Below are positions 25,823-34,966 of a stretch of 64,000 nt of DNA, piece by piece. The position numbers and the translations under genes were made by a program. Source of the stretch: Wujia chipingensis (GTDB lineage: Bacteria; Bacillota; Clostridia; Lachnospirales; Lachnospiraceae). The stretch spans positions 937,001 through 1,001,000 of the forward strand of contig NZ_CP060632.1 of NCBI RefSeq assembly GCF_014337155.1, read 5' to 3'. The notes under the pieces were generated by a model, which was not told where the DNA came from, made no database searches, and saw nothing but the letters and a program-made list of their open reading frames with translations. How positions within the stretch are numbered: the stretch's first letter is position 1; each line of letters starts with the position of its first letter.

Positions 25823-27328
25823 TTGGACGAGAACAATCTGGATAGTCTGTTGGATGAATTATCATCGATGGATGGAGAATTGAATGAGAATATTGATATA
25901 GATTCCGGCGTGGATGTCGATGCAGATGATATGGATGACATTTCTCTCGATGAACTGGATCATTTAGATGGCATGGATCTTGGAGATCTGGATTTCGATG
26001 ATATTGATTTTGATGATGTTGATATCACGAAACTGGATGCCGGTGCCAATCCGGTCGTAAAGAAGAAGCCGCAGGAACAGGAAACGGACGATATGAGTCT
26101 GGATGCCCTGATCGAGAAGGCAAATCAGGAGAATGTGAAACCAGAACCGTCACAGGAAGAGCCGTCGGCGCAGGCGGACAATACCGATGTTTTTGGAGAA
26201 GCAGACTTGCAGATGCAGGAAGATACCGCGTTGCCAGAGGGCGTGTTCGATGATGCTTTGTTTGGTTCGATGGATATGGGAATGTCAGAAGAACCAGAAC
26301 TGTCAGAGAAGGAAAAAAATCCATATACGGCAGATGAGGATAGCCTGGATGCATTGTTGCAGTCCTCTATGGCAGAAAGTTTGTTGAACGGGGATCTGGC
26401 TGATATCGAGGATATTGGCAAAAAAACGGAGGAACCGGTAAAAAAGGTGAAGCAGCCGCGGAAAAAGGCAGAGAAGAAGAAAAAAGCGGAAATCGAGGAA
26501 GAAGAGACAGAACATAAAAAGAAAACGATTTCTGAGATTCTTTTTGGTGAGCCGGATGAGGATGACTTAGAAGAGGAAGCTTTGTTCGAGGAGAAGAAAG
26601 CGAAGAAGGAAGCTGAAAAGAAGAAAAAACAGGCAGAGCGGGAAGCGAAAAAAGAAGAAAAGGACGCAGCCAAGCAGGAGATGCTTGCTGCGAAGCAGGC
26701 GAAGGATAAAGCAAAGCAGAAGGAAAAAGCCGACAAAAAACGACAAAAAGATGAAGCCTATGCGGCAGAGCTTGAAGCCGAAAAAGATCAGAAAAAGGTT
26801 TCGACACCGACCGTTATTGTTGTATTTGTTCTGTTTTTTGCACTTGCGGCAGGAGTCGTACTCGGTACGAATCAGTTTAACTATTCGCAGGTAATCAAAA
26901 AAGCGGCGAATTATTTCGAACGGCATCGATATCGTCTGGCATATGACGAAGTATCTGGCGTGGAAGTCAAAGAAAAAGATCAGGATCTGAAAGACCGTAT
27001 CTATACAGTTATGTATGTAGAACGGCTCTACGAATCCTATGAGAATAACATGAAGCTTGGTAGAGCGGACAAGGCACTCGATGCGTTGCTCCGTGGTATT
27101 CAGAAATATGATGAGCATTACGATGAGGCGGTAGAACTGGATATCGTAAAAGATATTGATTCCTGCCGGGATAAGATTATAAATGCCTTGTGGAATACTT
27201 ATGGTATTACTGAGGAGACGGCATACCAGATCTTAGCAATGGAAGGACAGGAATATACCAAAACCTTGTCGGAGCTTGGCGCAAAAGCGGCGGAGACAGA
27301 AACACCGACGGATGCGCAGGGACAGTAA
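25823..27328 (+). CDS. Acidic/coiled-coil single-pass membrane protein, unknown
   Basis: 501 residues from TTG 25823 (GGAGGAACA ahead). Residues 1-80 are extremely acidic (many DLDFDDIDFDD-type runs), about 190-320 is a charged lysine/glutamate coiled coil, and one membrane helix (PTVIVVFVLFFALAAGVVLG) follows. The extracellular C-terminal part is helical and TPR-like (YFERHRYRLAYDEVSGVEV, LGRADKALDALLRGIQKYDEHY). Function unknown; a scaffold at the membrane is the most I would infer. Before the insertion it was 44 bases upstream of hisH. Confidence 0.6.
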   Translation: MDENNLDSLLDELSSMDGELNENIDIDSGVDVDADDMDDISLDELDHLDGMDLGDLDFDDIDFDDVDITKLDAGANPVVKKKPQEQETDDMSLDALIEKANQENVKPEPSQEEPSAQADNTDVFGEADLQMQEDTALPEGVFDDALFGSMDMGMSEEPELSEKEKNPYTADEDSLDALLQSSMAESLLNGDLADIEDIGKKTEEPVKKVKQPRKKAEKKKKAEIEEEETEHKKKTISEILFGEPDEDDLEEEALFEEKKAKKEAEKKKKQAEREAKKEEKDAAKQEMLAAKQAKDKAKQKEKADKKRQKDEAYAAELEAEKDQKKVSTPTVIVVFVLFFALAAGVVLGTNQFNYSQVIKKAANYFERHRYRLAYDEVSGVEVKEKDQDLKDRIYTVMYVERLYESYENNMKLGRADKALDALLRGIQKYDEHYDEAVELDIVKDIDSCRDKIINALWNTYGITEETAYQILAMEGQEYTKTLSELGAKAAETETPTDAQGQ

Positions 27329-27360
27329 TAAATGCAACTATTGACTGTATGAATGTGACA

Positions 27361-27398
27361 GAGGATGAGACGATGATAGCAATTTTAGATTACGATGC
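27361..27398 (+). repeat. attL, left 38-bp copy
   Basis: Identical to 62293-62330. It holds GAGGATGAG (ribosome site) and the hisH codons ATGATAGCAATTTTAGATTA and onward to GATGC. Sequence identity ends abruptly on both sides. Confidence 0.9.
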
Positions 27399-27432
27399 GT
27401 ATCATTTGCTCAATTATCTACGGTTTATATAA
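27373..27432 (+). pseudogene. hisH stub left of the element
   Basis: The first nine codons (MIAILDYDA) are those of hisH; then element sequence adds YHLLNYLRFI and a TAA. It is the disconnected start of the original gene, still behind its original upstream region, and could make only a 19-residue peptide. Confidence 0.85.
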
Positions 27433-27468
27433 CATTTTTGAGGATGTAATTCTTATCGTTATCCAAAA

Positions 27469-27508
27469 TACTAATTATTTACTAATTATAGTGCTTTAAA
27501 TGTGCATC
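27469..27508. promoter_or_regulatory. Left-end integrase/excisionase-type sites
   Basis: 27469-27490 (TACTAATTATTTACTAATTA and two more bases) matches 62171-62192 at 20 of 22 positions in the same orientation. The next 19 bases, AGTGCTTTAAATGTGCATC (27490-27508), occur inverted with one mismatch at 60872-60890, next to the integrase promoter. A weaker copy, AGTGCCTTAAAAT, is at about 27581. Confidence 0.6.
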
Positions 27509-27530
27509 TAAATAAATATTAGGACATGTA

Positions 27531-27582
27531 AATAAGCTACTTATCAGTTATAGAAATATGATTGATAGGTGGCTTATTTTAG
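27531..27582 (+). terminator. Terminator-like hairpin at left end
   Basis: Long stem AATAAGCTACTTATCA / TGATAGGTGGCTTATT (two G-T pairs) followed by TTTT. It would block transcription coming from the chromosome into the element. Confidence 0.7.
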
Positions 27583-27717
27583 TGCCTTAAAATCCATAGG
27601 TAAGGAAATATACCTAAATAGTATTTAAAGCCAAATTTGAACGAAATACGCAATTTTAAGCTAGTAATAGCGACAGTATTTGAAATGATAATTTCATGTG
27701 AATTAAGGAGGTTGAAG

Positions 27718-28149
27718 ATGGAAATTAACAACGTGAATGATTTGTCAAAAATCATGCAGCCGGTATTGGTTGGTTTGGTTGATCAATTAGCAAACCGAGT
27801 ATATGAGACTTTGAATTTCTTTTTGCAAAGTTATTATGATTCATATAACCCCGTATCATATCGGAGACAGTATGATTTCTTGAGATCGGCAATTAAAGTA
27901 AAAGGAAGAATGTCAAGAGGAAAAGCGGTGGCGTATGTATACATAGATACAGAATCTATGAGTAATTATTATAATGCAACAGGGTATCAGGTCGCTACAT
28001 GGGCAAACGAAGGCTTACATGGTGGATTGAATGTCGGTACATCTCCGCATGTATGGGATGAAACATTGACATGTACGATAGAGGATGGAACATTACTAAA
28101 AGAAGCAATTTCGTATTTGAAAAGTCAAGGATTATCGGTATCAACGTAA
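27718..28149 (+). CDS. Phage minor structural (tail-completion-like) protein
   Basis: 143 residues from ATG 27718, chosen because AAGGAGG lies just ahead (a longer in-frame extension from 27637 lacks one). The text YYDSYNPVSYRRQYDFLRSAIKV resembles the block near the N-terminus of HK97 gp10-like and other tail-completion proteins, followed by a short beta-rich part and WANEGLHGG. The assignment is tentative and from pattern only. First gene of the element, with HU directly behind. Confidence 0.45.
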   Translation: MEINNVNDLSKIMQPVLVGLVDQLANRVYETLNFFLQSYYDSYNPVSYRRQYDFLRSAIKVKGRMSRGKAVAYVYIDTESMSNYYNATGYQVATWANEGLHGGLNVGTSPHVWDETLTCTIEDGTLLKEAISYLKSQGLSVST

Positions 28150-28162
28150 GGAGAAGAAAAAA

Positions 28163-28450
28163 ATGGTATTACATAATTTAGATGTTAGAAATAAGCTGGC
28201 AGAAAAAACAGGCTTGTATAAGAAAGATGTCAATTTGGTATTAGATGCTTTTCGTGAGTTAGTGTATGAAGAGATGGAAGAGGGGAATATGATTCTTTTG
28301 AAGAATTTATTTCGGATTGAACCTATAACAATAAAAGCAACAAAAAGGTATGATATTCGACAAAAAGATTTTTTCATGGATGATGAACATAAAAAGATAA
28401 GAATTAAACCCAGTAGAAATTTAGATAAAACAATGAAAGCGAAAAAGTAA
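28163..28450 (+). CDS. HU/IHF-family DNA-binding protein
   Basis: 95 residues. Helical start LAEKTGLYKKDVNLVLDAFRELVYEEMEEGNMILLKNLFRIEP, then a beta-arm segment rich in lysine, then IRIKPSRNLDKTMKAKK, the order of HU family proteins. The arm tip proline motif is not obvious. Phage HU-like proteins bend DNA during packaging or recombination. 13 bases behind the previous gene, so co-transcribed. Confidence 0.75.
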   Translation: MVLHNLDVRNKLAEKTGLYKKDVNLVLDAFRELVYEEMEEGNMILLKNLFRIEPITIKATKRYDIRQKDFFMDDEHKKIRIKPSRNLDKTMKAKK

Positions 28451-28678
28451 TATGTTTGTTACAATATATTATTTCCCAACAGGCAGGAAGTAAAAGAAAG
28501 TCTGTATCAGAGATCAAGAATATTTTGTGAGGTTCAAATAAACCTATCATTTGTGCAATTCTGCACATTTCCCGATATGAGAAAATTGAATAATACGTCT
28601 GCTGCATATAGCAGTTTATTAGGGTGCGTTTTATGTCGCACCTATTTCTTGACCTTTGATTTATAAAAAAGGAGGACT

Positions 28679-29950
28679 ATGATTAGTGAAGATAAAGAAA
28701 CAAAAATATGTAAGAAATGTGGGAGGTTACTTCCATTAGAACGGTATGGAATAAACCATAATTATACGAGAAATATATGTAAAGAGTGTTTCAATGAAGG
28801 AATGAGAGAAAAGCGTTATCAACAAAGGTTATCAGATGGCTTGGAAATATACCATAAAGATAAGTCAATGAAGATGCAGAGGAAATATAAGAAACCATAT
28901 CATTTTCAGATATTGTACAGGTCTGAATCTGGTATTGATACTATTGCAAAAGATGAAGTATTTGTGCGTTTATTTGACTATAAATCTGTATGGACTTCCA
29001 ATTATGGCAGGATAATTCAGAAGTTGGATGATGGAACATATCAGCTTGTAAAAGGTGTATATTCAAGAATCACAAAGGAATTGACCTATACACTTGACAA
29101 GAATGTATATTTCAAATCTAAGAACAGATGGGGATATAGGAAACAAAAGGTAACTGCCAGTGACCTTGTAATTAAGATGTTTGTTGTCAATTATGACATG
29201 AAAAATAATACTATGGTGTGGCATAAGAACAATGATACAAAGGATAATTACTACAAGCATTTATTCCCGGTTACAGACAAACAGTACAATGAGATTTTGA
29301 GGGTGCATGAACAGGACGGAGCAATCGCAGATAAACAGATTATGGAGATTGTCAATGCGGTAGAGTTTAAACCCGATGATTGGAAACCTTGGTACAATAA
29401 AAGAACATATGAAGGTGTAGGTTATGTTGGAGGAGAGTATTCAGATATAGATAGTGAATCAAATTCTTTTATCAAATGGAAAAATATGATTCAGAGATGC
29501 TATAACAAAAAGATCCATAAATTAAAACCGTATTATATTGATAAAAATGTATGCGAGGAATGGCAGAATTACCAGAATTTTAAGATATGGTTTGATGCAC
29601 ATTATATTCTGGGTACTAAGGTCGATTTAGATAAGGATTTACTCTGTAAGGAAAGTAATATGTATAGTCCAGAGACTTGTGTATTTATGACACATTTCTT
29701 GAATACAGTATTTGAAGATAGAGGAATTAAAAGCAATATCCAACAGAATGATAATGGTACATATTCGGTATCAATGAATGTTCTTAATAAGAAGATGGAT
29801 ATAGGTGTATTCGATTCAGAGGAAGAAGCACATACTGGATTTATAGATGGTAAGATAGATTATATTTGTGATCTTGCGGAAAAGTGTAAGGGCAAAGTGC
29901 CAGATTATGTGTATGAAGGTATGCTGAATTACAAAATTGAAATTGACTAA
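28679..29950 (+). CDS. Zinc-finger/NUMOD4/HNH-type endonuclease-like protein
   Basis: 423 residues. The N-terminus has a zinc ribbon (CKKCGRLLPLERYG...CKEC). At about residues 93-115 EVFVRLFDYKSVWTSNYGRI matches the NUMOD4 pattern of homing endonucleases, and FIKWKNMIQRCYNKK...YYIDKNVCEEWQNYQNFKIW...VDLDKDLL...YSPETCVFMTHFLN is the phage AP2/HNH-like module often annotated as HNH endonuclease. It is one of two paralogues side by side. Classical H-N-H catalytic residues are not clear to me, so nuclease activity is inference. Confidence 0.6.
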   Translation: MISEDKETKICKKCGRLLPLERYGINHNYTRNICKECFNEGMREKRYQQRLSDGLEIYHKDKSMKMQRKYKKPYHFQILYRSESGIDTIAKDEVFVRLFDYKSVWTSNYGRIIQKLDDGTYQLVKGVYSRITKELTYTLDKNVYFKSKNRWGYRKQKVTASDLVIKMFVVNYDMKNNTMVWHKNNDTKDNYYKHLFPVTDKQYNEILRVHEQDGAIADKQIMEIVNAVEFKPDDWKPWYNKRTYEGVGYVGGEYSDIDSESNSFIKWKNMIQRCYNKKIHKLKPYYIDKNVCEEWQNYQNFKIWFDAHYILGTKVDLDKDLLCKESNMYSPETCVFMTHFLNTVFEDRGIKSNIQQNDNGTYSVSMNVLNKKMDIGVFDSEEEAHTGFIDGKIDYICDLAEKCKGKVPDYVYEGMLNYKIEID

Positions 29951-30012
29951 TAATCAGAGGTGGCAGATTTAGTTCTGCTGCCTCTTGCAGTTTATAAGGA
30001 GAAAAAGGAAAG

Positions 30013-31092
30013 ATGGCTTATATAAAGGTTAAAGACAGAAGAATATTAGAACGAAAAGAATTTAGAGATTACATAAAATTATCAGATGATAAGGTACTTG
30101 ATACAAAGAAAAATAATATAGATCTGCTTGGTGATGATGAGATATTTGTACAGGTGGAAGATACAGAACATTACTGGATTTCAAATTATGGCAGACTTAC
30201 GAACAATATGAGGAAAGATAAAACATTTTTCTTTCATAAGATGAATAGCGGTAATTCAGAAAGAAGTGTTCATTGGACGATTGTAACCTATGATTTTGAT
30301 GGATCAGCAATACATGAAGAGACAAGCCCAGAAATACTTGTTGCAAAGCATTTCTTAATAAAGTCTACGGGATGCAATAAAATATGGTATATAGACGAGG
30401 ATGTGAATAACAACTACTACAAGAATCTGATTTATGTATCTGCGGAAGAGTATGAGTTGCTGAGAAAACACGTTAAAACGGTTGCAGAGCTTGGAAGAGA
30501 GCAGGAATATTACGATTACAATACTGTCAAGGGTAATCCAGCTTATTCGATATGGGCTGGTATTTATAGAAGATGCTATGGCGGTAATTCTTTATTGGTA
30601 AACCGCTGTTACGATGATGCTTTTATGTACGATGAATGGAAGAATAGCAGAGATGCCTTTGCTGAATGGTATTCTGCAAATTATTAAGAATGTGACGGAG
30701 AACGCATGGCAGTTGATAAAGATTTATTGAATCGTGGTAATAAAGAGTATGCACCAGATAAATGTTGCATATTACCAGAGGCAATCAATTCTGCATTGGC
30801 AAGTGCAACAAAGCGTAGAAAACGTTATAAATCAGCAAAGGTTTATGCTATCGGTGTTGTCTATGACAAAGCAAGAGATAAATATTTGGCAAGGATCACA
30901 CCATTTGGACATGATAAACAAGTTAAGCTTCATTACTGGGACACAGAGGAAGAAGCGTTTCAAGAATACAAGTTATTCAAGGAATCAGAGATTAGAATAT
31001 TAGCGTTGAGATATAGGGATAAGATACCAGACAGGCTATTTGATGCATTGATTAAGTATGAGGTGCGTCCTTATAGTTCGTATGAAGATTAG
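30013..31092 (+). pseudogene. Second HNH/NUMOD4-like gene, split by an in-frame TAA
   Basis: 30013-30687 and 30706-31092 are in the same reading frame, separated only by a TAA at 30685-30687. Together they align with the complete gene at 28679: FAEWYSANY before the stop and VDKDLLNRGNKEYAPDKCCILPEAIN after it correspond to FKIWFDAHY and LDKDLLCKESNMYSPETCVFMTHFLN. Reading through would insert one residue and continue ECDGERMAVDKD. The likely cause is a nonsense change such as CAA to TAA. ATG 30706 could restart the C-terminal part. Confidence 0.8.
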
Positions 31093-31199
31093 GATTAGGG
31101 TATATTAGATATTGATTTATCTGATATGCCCTATTTTTTTACCATTTTTGAAGTCTGATATGGTAAAATAGAAAAAATACTATATTGGAGGGGATTAAT

Positions 31200-31829
31200 A
31201 TGGACAAGAGAATTAGAATGTCACAAGAGGAAATGCATAATTATTTTATTAGAGAACAGAAGGTTATGCAATATGGAATAGAATTTTTTAGAGATTTATG
31301 TAGAAATTCCATTTCTACAGATACATGTATTATGGTAAACGATAAAGTAATTCCGCTATCCTGTTTCAATATTATGGATGAATATTTATATTCAATAGAT
31401 AATGATTTAGATTATGCTGTGCAAGGCGGCTTTGTCAGTGCTGGGAAAAGACAAGCATATATTAGAATTGGAATTGATGCATCAAATTCTATTCTTAATA
31501 AGAGATTAAAAAGAACTATTCGACATGAGATAATTCATTATTATTTATGGGTGCTAGGATTACCGTATGCGGATGATAGTTTAGAGTTTTGGTGTTTATG
31601 TTATGTCTATGATGCAGGAGCCTATGAAAAAATAAATTACAGTAATGAAAAGTATTATAAACTTTTTGTGGATTTGTTTGATTCATATGTTGCAGATTTA
31701 CCATGTAATGTGAAGCATATTTTAACAGGACAGATGATAGCAGGAATAAGTAAAACGCCTATTGAGGAATACAAAGATTTTGTGGTTGACATGGTAAATA
31801 AAATGAAAAAATTATACTCGCTAATATAA
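31200..31829 (+). CDS. SprT-like zinc metallopeptidase
   Basis: 209 residues from ATG 31200, with GGAGGGG at 31186-31192. The motif RHEIIHYYLW carries the HExxH zinc site, followed by a DSLEFWCLCYVYDAG region that could contribute the third ligand. Size and texture match SprT-like domains, which in other systems cleave DNA-protein crosslinks. A function in processing protein-bound element DNA is only inference. Probably monocistronic. Confidence 0.65.
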   Translation: MDKRIRMSQEEMHNYFIREQKVMQYGIEFFRDLCRNSISTDTCIMVNDKVIPLSCFNIMDEYLYSIDNDLDYAVQGGFVSAGKRQAYIRIGIDASNSILNKRLKRTIRHEIIHYYLWVLGLPYADDSLEFWCLCYVYDAGAYEKINYSNEKYYKLFVDLFDSYVADLPCNVKHILTGQMIAGISKTPIEEYKDFVVDMVNKMKKLYSLI

Positions 31830-31867
31830 GTCATTAAATTTATCATAAAAATATAGAGGTAATAATT

Positions 31868-32317
31868 ATGGCATTAATAATTTGTCCAGAATGCGGTAAA
31901 CAAGTATCTGATCAAAGTGACCAATGTGTTTATTGTGGATATCCAATAAAACAAAATACTAACTGCACTATAAATGGTATAAAATTCGATTTGGGTTTTT
32001 TATTGGATGACAAAATTGAATACGGAACAAAATGTCGAATGTTTGCTCTGCAACATGGATGTGAAATAGGACAATCTCGATATTATATAGATAAAATAAT
32101 TGAGACAGGTATAATTCCCAAAACACTAACTGTTAAAACAGTAGATGATGTCATCAAAGAGCAAGAGACATTAAAACCTCATTGTCCTACCTGTGGTTCA
32201 ACTGATATACAAAAAATATCAGGAACTAAACGGTGGCTTTCTACTGGATTGTTTGGTTTGGCAAGTAGTGATATTGGTAAGAGTATGTGTTGTAAAAAGT
32301 GTGGGTATAAATGGTGA
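31868..32317 (+). CDS. Double zinc-ribbon protein
   Basis: 149 residues. The N-terminal ribbon is CPECGKQVSDQSDQCVYCGYP; the C-terminal ribbon is CPTCGSTDIQKIS...MCCKKCGYKW. Between them is a helical domain of about 60 residues with no known motif. Proteins of this design are widespread in Firmicutes mobile DNA, and the function is unknown. It follows the SprT-like gene by 38 bases. Confidence 0.7.
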   Translation: MALIICPECGKQVSDQSDQCVYCGYPIKQNTNCTINGIKFDLGFLLDDKIEYGTKCRMFALQHGCEIGQSRYYIDKIIETGIIPKTLTVKTVDDVIKEQETLKPHCPTCGSTDIQKISGTKRWLSTGLFGLASSDIGKSMCCKKCGYKW

Positions 32318-32339
32318 TGTGAGAACTCAAAGATAGAAT

Positions 32340-32835
32340 CAATTGATGTAATGTAGAGTCTGTTATTTCAGATACATATAAGGTATTCCGCAGCTTTACC
32401 AGAAATCTTCTTATATACCCATTCGATTCCTTTTCCGGCAAGAGTGAGCAAACCATTGTCGAAGATTCCAACAATCCAGCTTCAACCATAGTTTGATATT
32501 GTGCAGCAGTAGAAGCTCCTTGTGCAGCAAGTGTCTGTTGAATCTGTGCATTTGTCAGACCTTGTGTTTTTAATAATAGAGCAGTCTGTGTTGAATCAAG
32601 ATCGGAAAGAGCGTTGGCATATTCTTGGATTTGAAGTGATTCAAAATTTCCGTAGTTGGCTTGCTTGATAGATTGGATTTCTTGAATATAGGCATTTAAT
32701 TGACTTTCAGGAATTTTACCAATATTTAATATGTCATTTTTATTAAGATCATTGGTAGCAATACCCATAGCATTTAATGTCTTAATTGAATCCGCTAAAT
32801 CCCTAATGTCTTTAATTGTTTGTTTGATTTTCTAT
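32340..32835 (-). pseudogene. Tape-measure protein fragment, antisense to its neighbours
   Basis: Reading the minus strand from about 32835: KIKQTIKDIRDLADSIKTLN, then YANALSDLDSTQTALLLKTQGLTNAQIQQTLAAQGAS and VEAGLL, typical text of tape-measure proteins of this group. Near 32460 the sense shifts frame (NGLLTLAGKGIEWVYKKISG continues in another frame) and then ends. Neither the start nor the end of the gene is present. The TLNAL/LT-x-AQ region of the intact protein at 50928 has a similar texture. It is a relic from another copy or element. Confidence 0.65.
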
Positions 32836-32900
32836 TTGTGAATATTGAATATAATTAATTAATTTGATATACTTTTTCAAAAAAGGAGGATAGTTTTTGT

Positions 32901-33236
32901 ATGGGAAAAAGTTATGTTATTGAAGGGCAATATAAAAATAATAAAATAGATTACGGAAACACAAGAATATGGATTAAGTGCGAACCATATTCTCAAACGA
33001 TGAACAAATTATCTATTTCTTCTTATACCGTAATAGACGAATCCAACAAAGACCAGTATTCATTCTGGAAAGGTGCTTTAGGCGTAGCATTATTTGGTGG
33101 CTTCGGAGCAATAGCAGGAGTAGGCGGCAAGAAGAGTAATGAATATCTTGTTGCTGTGGAATGGAAAGACGGAGAGAAGAGTTTGCTTTCTCTGGATGAA
33201 GATGCATATAAGGTATTTGTTAAGAGTATGTTTTAA
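32901..33236 (+). CDS. Unknown protein with glycine-zipper segment
   Basis: 111 residues from ATG 32901 (AAAAGGAGG ahead). A beta-rich N-terminal half is followed by FWKGALGVALFGGFGAIAGVGGKK, a glycine-zipper-like hydrophobic segment, and then EYLVAVEWKDGEKSLLSLDED. It may be membrane associated. Not recognised further. Confidence 0.55.
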   Translation: MGKSYVIEGQYKNNKIDYGNTRIWIKCEPYSQTMNKLSISSYTVIDESNKDQYSFWKGALGVALFGGFGAIAGVGGKKSNEYLVAVEWKDGEKSLLSLDEDAYKVFVKSMF

Positions 33237-33552
33237 AGAAAGACTTGTCGGAAGATAGGTCTTTTGTTTATATAGACGCAAATTTTTGTACTTATTTCTG
33301 CCATAGTTTTACAGTACCTCGGAATATGGTTAGGTACTTAAATTTTCGTGGTTTAAGTGTCCCCCCCTCTCTGTGTCATATGTTATTATCCTTTGCGAAA
33401 ATGAACAATTTTGAGGTGTGATTGACTTTGTGATTATATGGTTGATAAAATTGCGGACTTAGTACGATTTTGTTCGAGGATATGAGGCGATTTATACAAA
33501 AGTGAAATGATATACTAAAAAAAGAAAAATAACATTGGAGGCATGGTTTTAC
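33237..33552. other. Intergenic region with terminator
   Basis: A hairpin AGACTT / AGGTCT followed by TTTTGTTT at 33240-33268 ends the preceding gene. The rest is AT-rich, with a notable run of seven C at 33361-33367. No coding frame with a ribosome site is seen. Confidence 0.5.
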
Positions 33553-33819
33553 ATGATTGTATATTATAAATTAGATTCTTTATTAGAATCCAAAGGTATA
33601 AAAAAAATTGATCTGCAACATAGTATTGGGGCTAGTCCATCAACTATGGCTAATTTTAGCAAAAATAAATATGTGGCAATGTCAATTATAGATAAAATAT
33701 GTAAAGAGTTAAATTGTCAACCAGGGGATATTATGTCTTATGTTGATGATGAACAAGCAGAGAAGGCAAAAATCGAAGCACAAATAGCCGAACTTCAAGC
33801 GAAATTAAAGCAAATGTAA
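33553..33819 (+). CDS. XRE/Cro-type HTH regulator
   Basis: 88 residues from ATG 33553 (TTGGAGG ahead). Text: LDSLLESKGIKKIDLQHSIGASPSTMANFSKNKYVAMSIIDKICKELNCQPGDIMSYV, the YozG/Cro-like HTH pattern, with a short coiled-coil tail (AKIEAQIAELQAKLKQM) for dimerisation. A candidate repressor of the nearby palindromic operator array. Confidence 0.75.
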   Translation: MIVYYKLDSLLESKGIKKIDLQHSIGASPSTMANFSKNKYVAMSIIDKICKELNCQPGDIMSYVDDEQAEKAKIEAQIAELQAKLKQM

Positions 33820-34138
33820 AATCTAGTGACTAGACTGGATTTGTGTCATCTTAAATCTTGTAACAATTCCAATAAGAGGCGGTCATATCTTTTTTCTTTG
33901 GCATTGATTTCTTTGCGGAATGAGAAGCGGAAAAGGTGAAATTTTTCCTCTCAAAATTTATGTAACGAGAATTGAATTATTAGAAAAATATCGTAGAGTA
34001 AAAATTTTTAAGTCACTGTATAGATGAACCAGATACACCCCGGTAGAAAAATATAGTTCTTTTTTATGGTTTTTAGTACCCCGAAGCATTGTATTTTATC
34101 ATATAAATATAATTAAAAGTAGCAGAATATACAATAAA
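33820..34138. other. AT-rich intergenic region
   Basis: No coding frame with a start. It contains AAGTCACTGTATA at 34010-34022, repeated at 39786-39798 in another non-coding stretch of the element; the meaning is unknown. Confidence 0.4.
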
Positions 34139-34177
34139 AATAGGGTGTAACCTTTGACGATTACACCCTATTTTTTT
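34136..34177 (-). terminator. Terminator of the J-domain gene
   Basis: A perfect stem AATAGGGTGTAA / TTACACCCTATT with A and T runs on both sides, so it could work in both directions. It touches the stop of the minus-strand J-domain gene. Confidence 0.85.
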
Positions 34178-34691
34178 ACGCTTCTTTTAATTTCTTCGGT
34201 TGTTCTGTCTGTACTTCGGTACTTCCGTAATAATTCCGTATATCTTCCATAGATAACTTTCTTTTACTTCTTTTTCTGAATGCTTCGGTGTGAAAATACC
34301 ATTTCTTTTTTTCTCGTGCCCATCTGAATCCTAAAGCCTTCAATTTGTCTTTGTGTTCGTATGTTTCACCATCAACCCATATCCAACAACCGACAATTTC
34401 AATATTTATATTCTGTAATGATATGATACTCTGTAAAACTTCCCTTAACTTTTCATCTTCTGAAAAATCATATTTCATATTATCATAGTTTTTTTTGTCG
34501 GTGTCGCTTGTCCGTTCTGCTCTGTTCTCGTGTCTGTTCTTTAATACTTTGAATAACTTTTCATATTCCACATTGATTTCCTTTGTAGCTTCTGTACTAC
34601 CATTAGGATTATCTGGATGATACTTTTTCAATAGTTCTTTGTACTGTTTCCTTAACTCTTCAAGTGTTTTTACATTGTTAAAATAATTCAT
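34176..34691 (-). CDS. J-domain (DnaJ-like) protein
   Basis: 171 residues. It starts with a J domain: TLEELRKQYKELLKKYHPDNPNGS with the HPD motif at residues 25-27, which stimulates Hsp70 ATPase. The C-terminal part (WIWVDGETYEHKDKLKALGFRWAREKKKWYFHTE) is a small domain seen in many phage and mobile-element proteins that read like an ssDNA- or replication-associated module. AGGAGG precedes the start. It suggests recruitment of host DnaK for replication or assembly. Confidence 0.8.
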   Translation of the reverse strand: MNYFNNVKTLEELRKQYKELLKKYHPDNPNGSTEATKEINVEYEKLFKVLKNRHENRAERTSDTDKKNYDNMKYDFSEDEKLREVLQSIISLQNINIEIVGCWIWVDGETYEHKDKLKALGFRWAREKKKWYFHTEAFRKRSKRKLSMEDIRNYYGSTEVQTEQPKKLKEA

Positions 34692-34740
34692 AATAACAAC
34701 CTCCTAAAAAATATATTGATTGATTTGATAAATCAAGAAT

Positions 34741-34899
34741 ACACTAACGAGTGTATAAACACAATAGTAAAATTCACTAAATAGTGTATAAAGATTTTAT
34801 GCAATATGACACTTAATAGTGAACATGCACAAAAACTCGACACACTAAATAGTGTATTTTGTTGATTTTGCGAATAGACGAGATACACTAAAGAGTGTA
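34741..34899. promoter_or_regulatory. Array of five CACT-N4-AGTG palindromes
   Basis: Copies at 34742-34753, 34775-34786, 34810-34821, 34843-34854 and 34886-34897, mostly within ACACTAAATAGTGTA-like sequence. Centres are about 33, 35, 33 and 43 bases apart, near whole numbers of helical turns for the first four. They lie between the divergent J-domain and 34967 genes. Likely operators, or iterons of a replication origin. Confidence 0.75.
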
Positions 34900-34966
34900 C
34901 AATACAATCAAGGTCGAACAAAACAGACCGAAAAAATCAATCATCATATTTAAGGAGGTAGTCATT

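Noticed and set aside
26125-27118. Large minus-strand frames opposite the acidic coiled-coil gene
   Set aside because: Ser/Phe-rich mirror images of GA-rich coding DNA; no ribosome sites.
27361-27398. tRNA gene as attachment site
   Set aside because: The repeat is the start of hisH; no tRNA fold is present at either end.
28679-31092. Diversity-generating or retron system
   Set aside because: No reverse transcriptase and no template/variable repeat pair; the two similar genes are simple paralogues.
34741-34899. CRISPR array
   Set aside because: The repeats are 12-16-bp palindromes with about 20-base AT-rich gaps and no cas genes; they are operator- or iteron-like.
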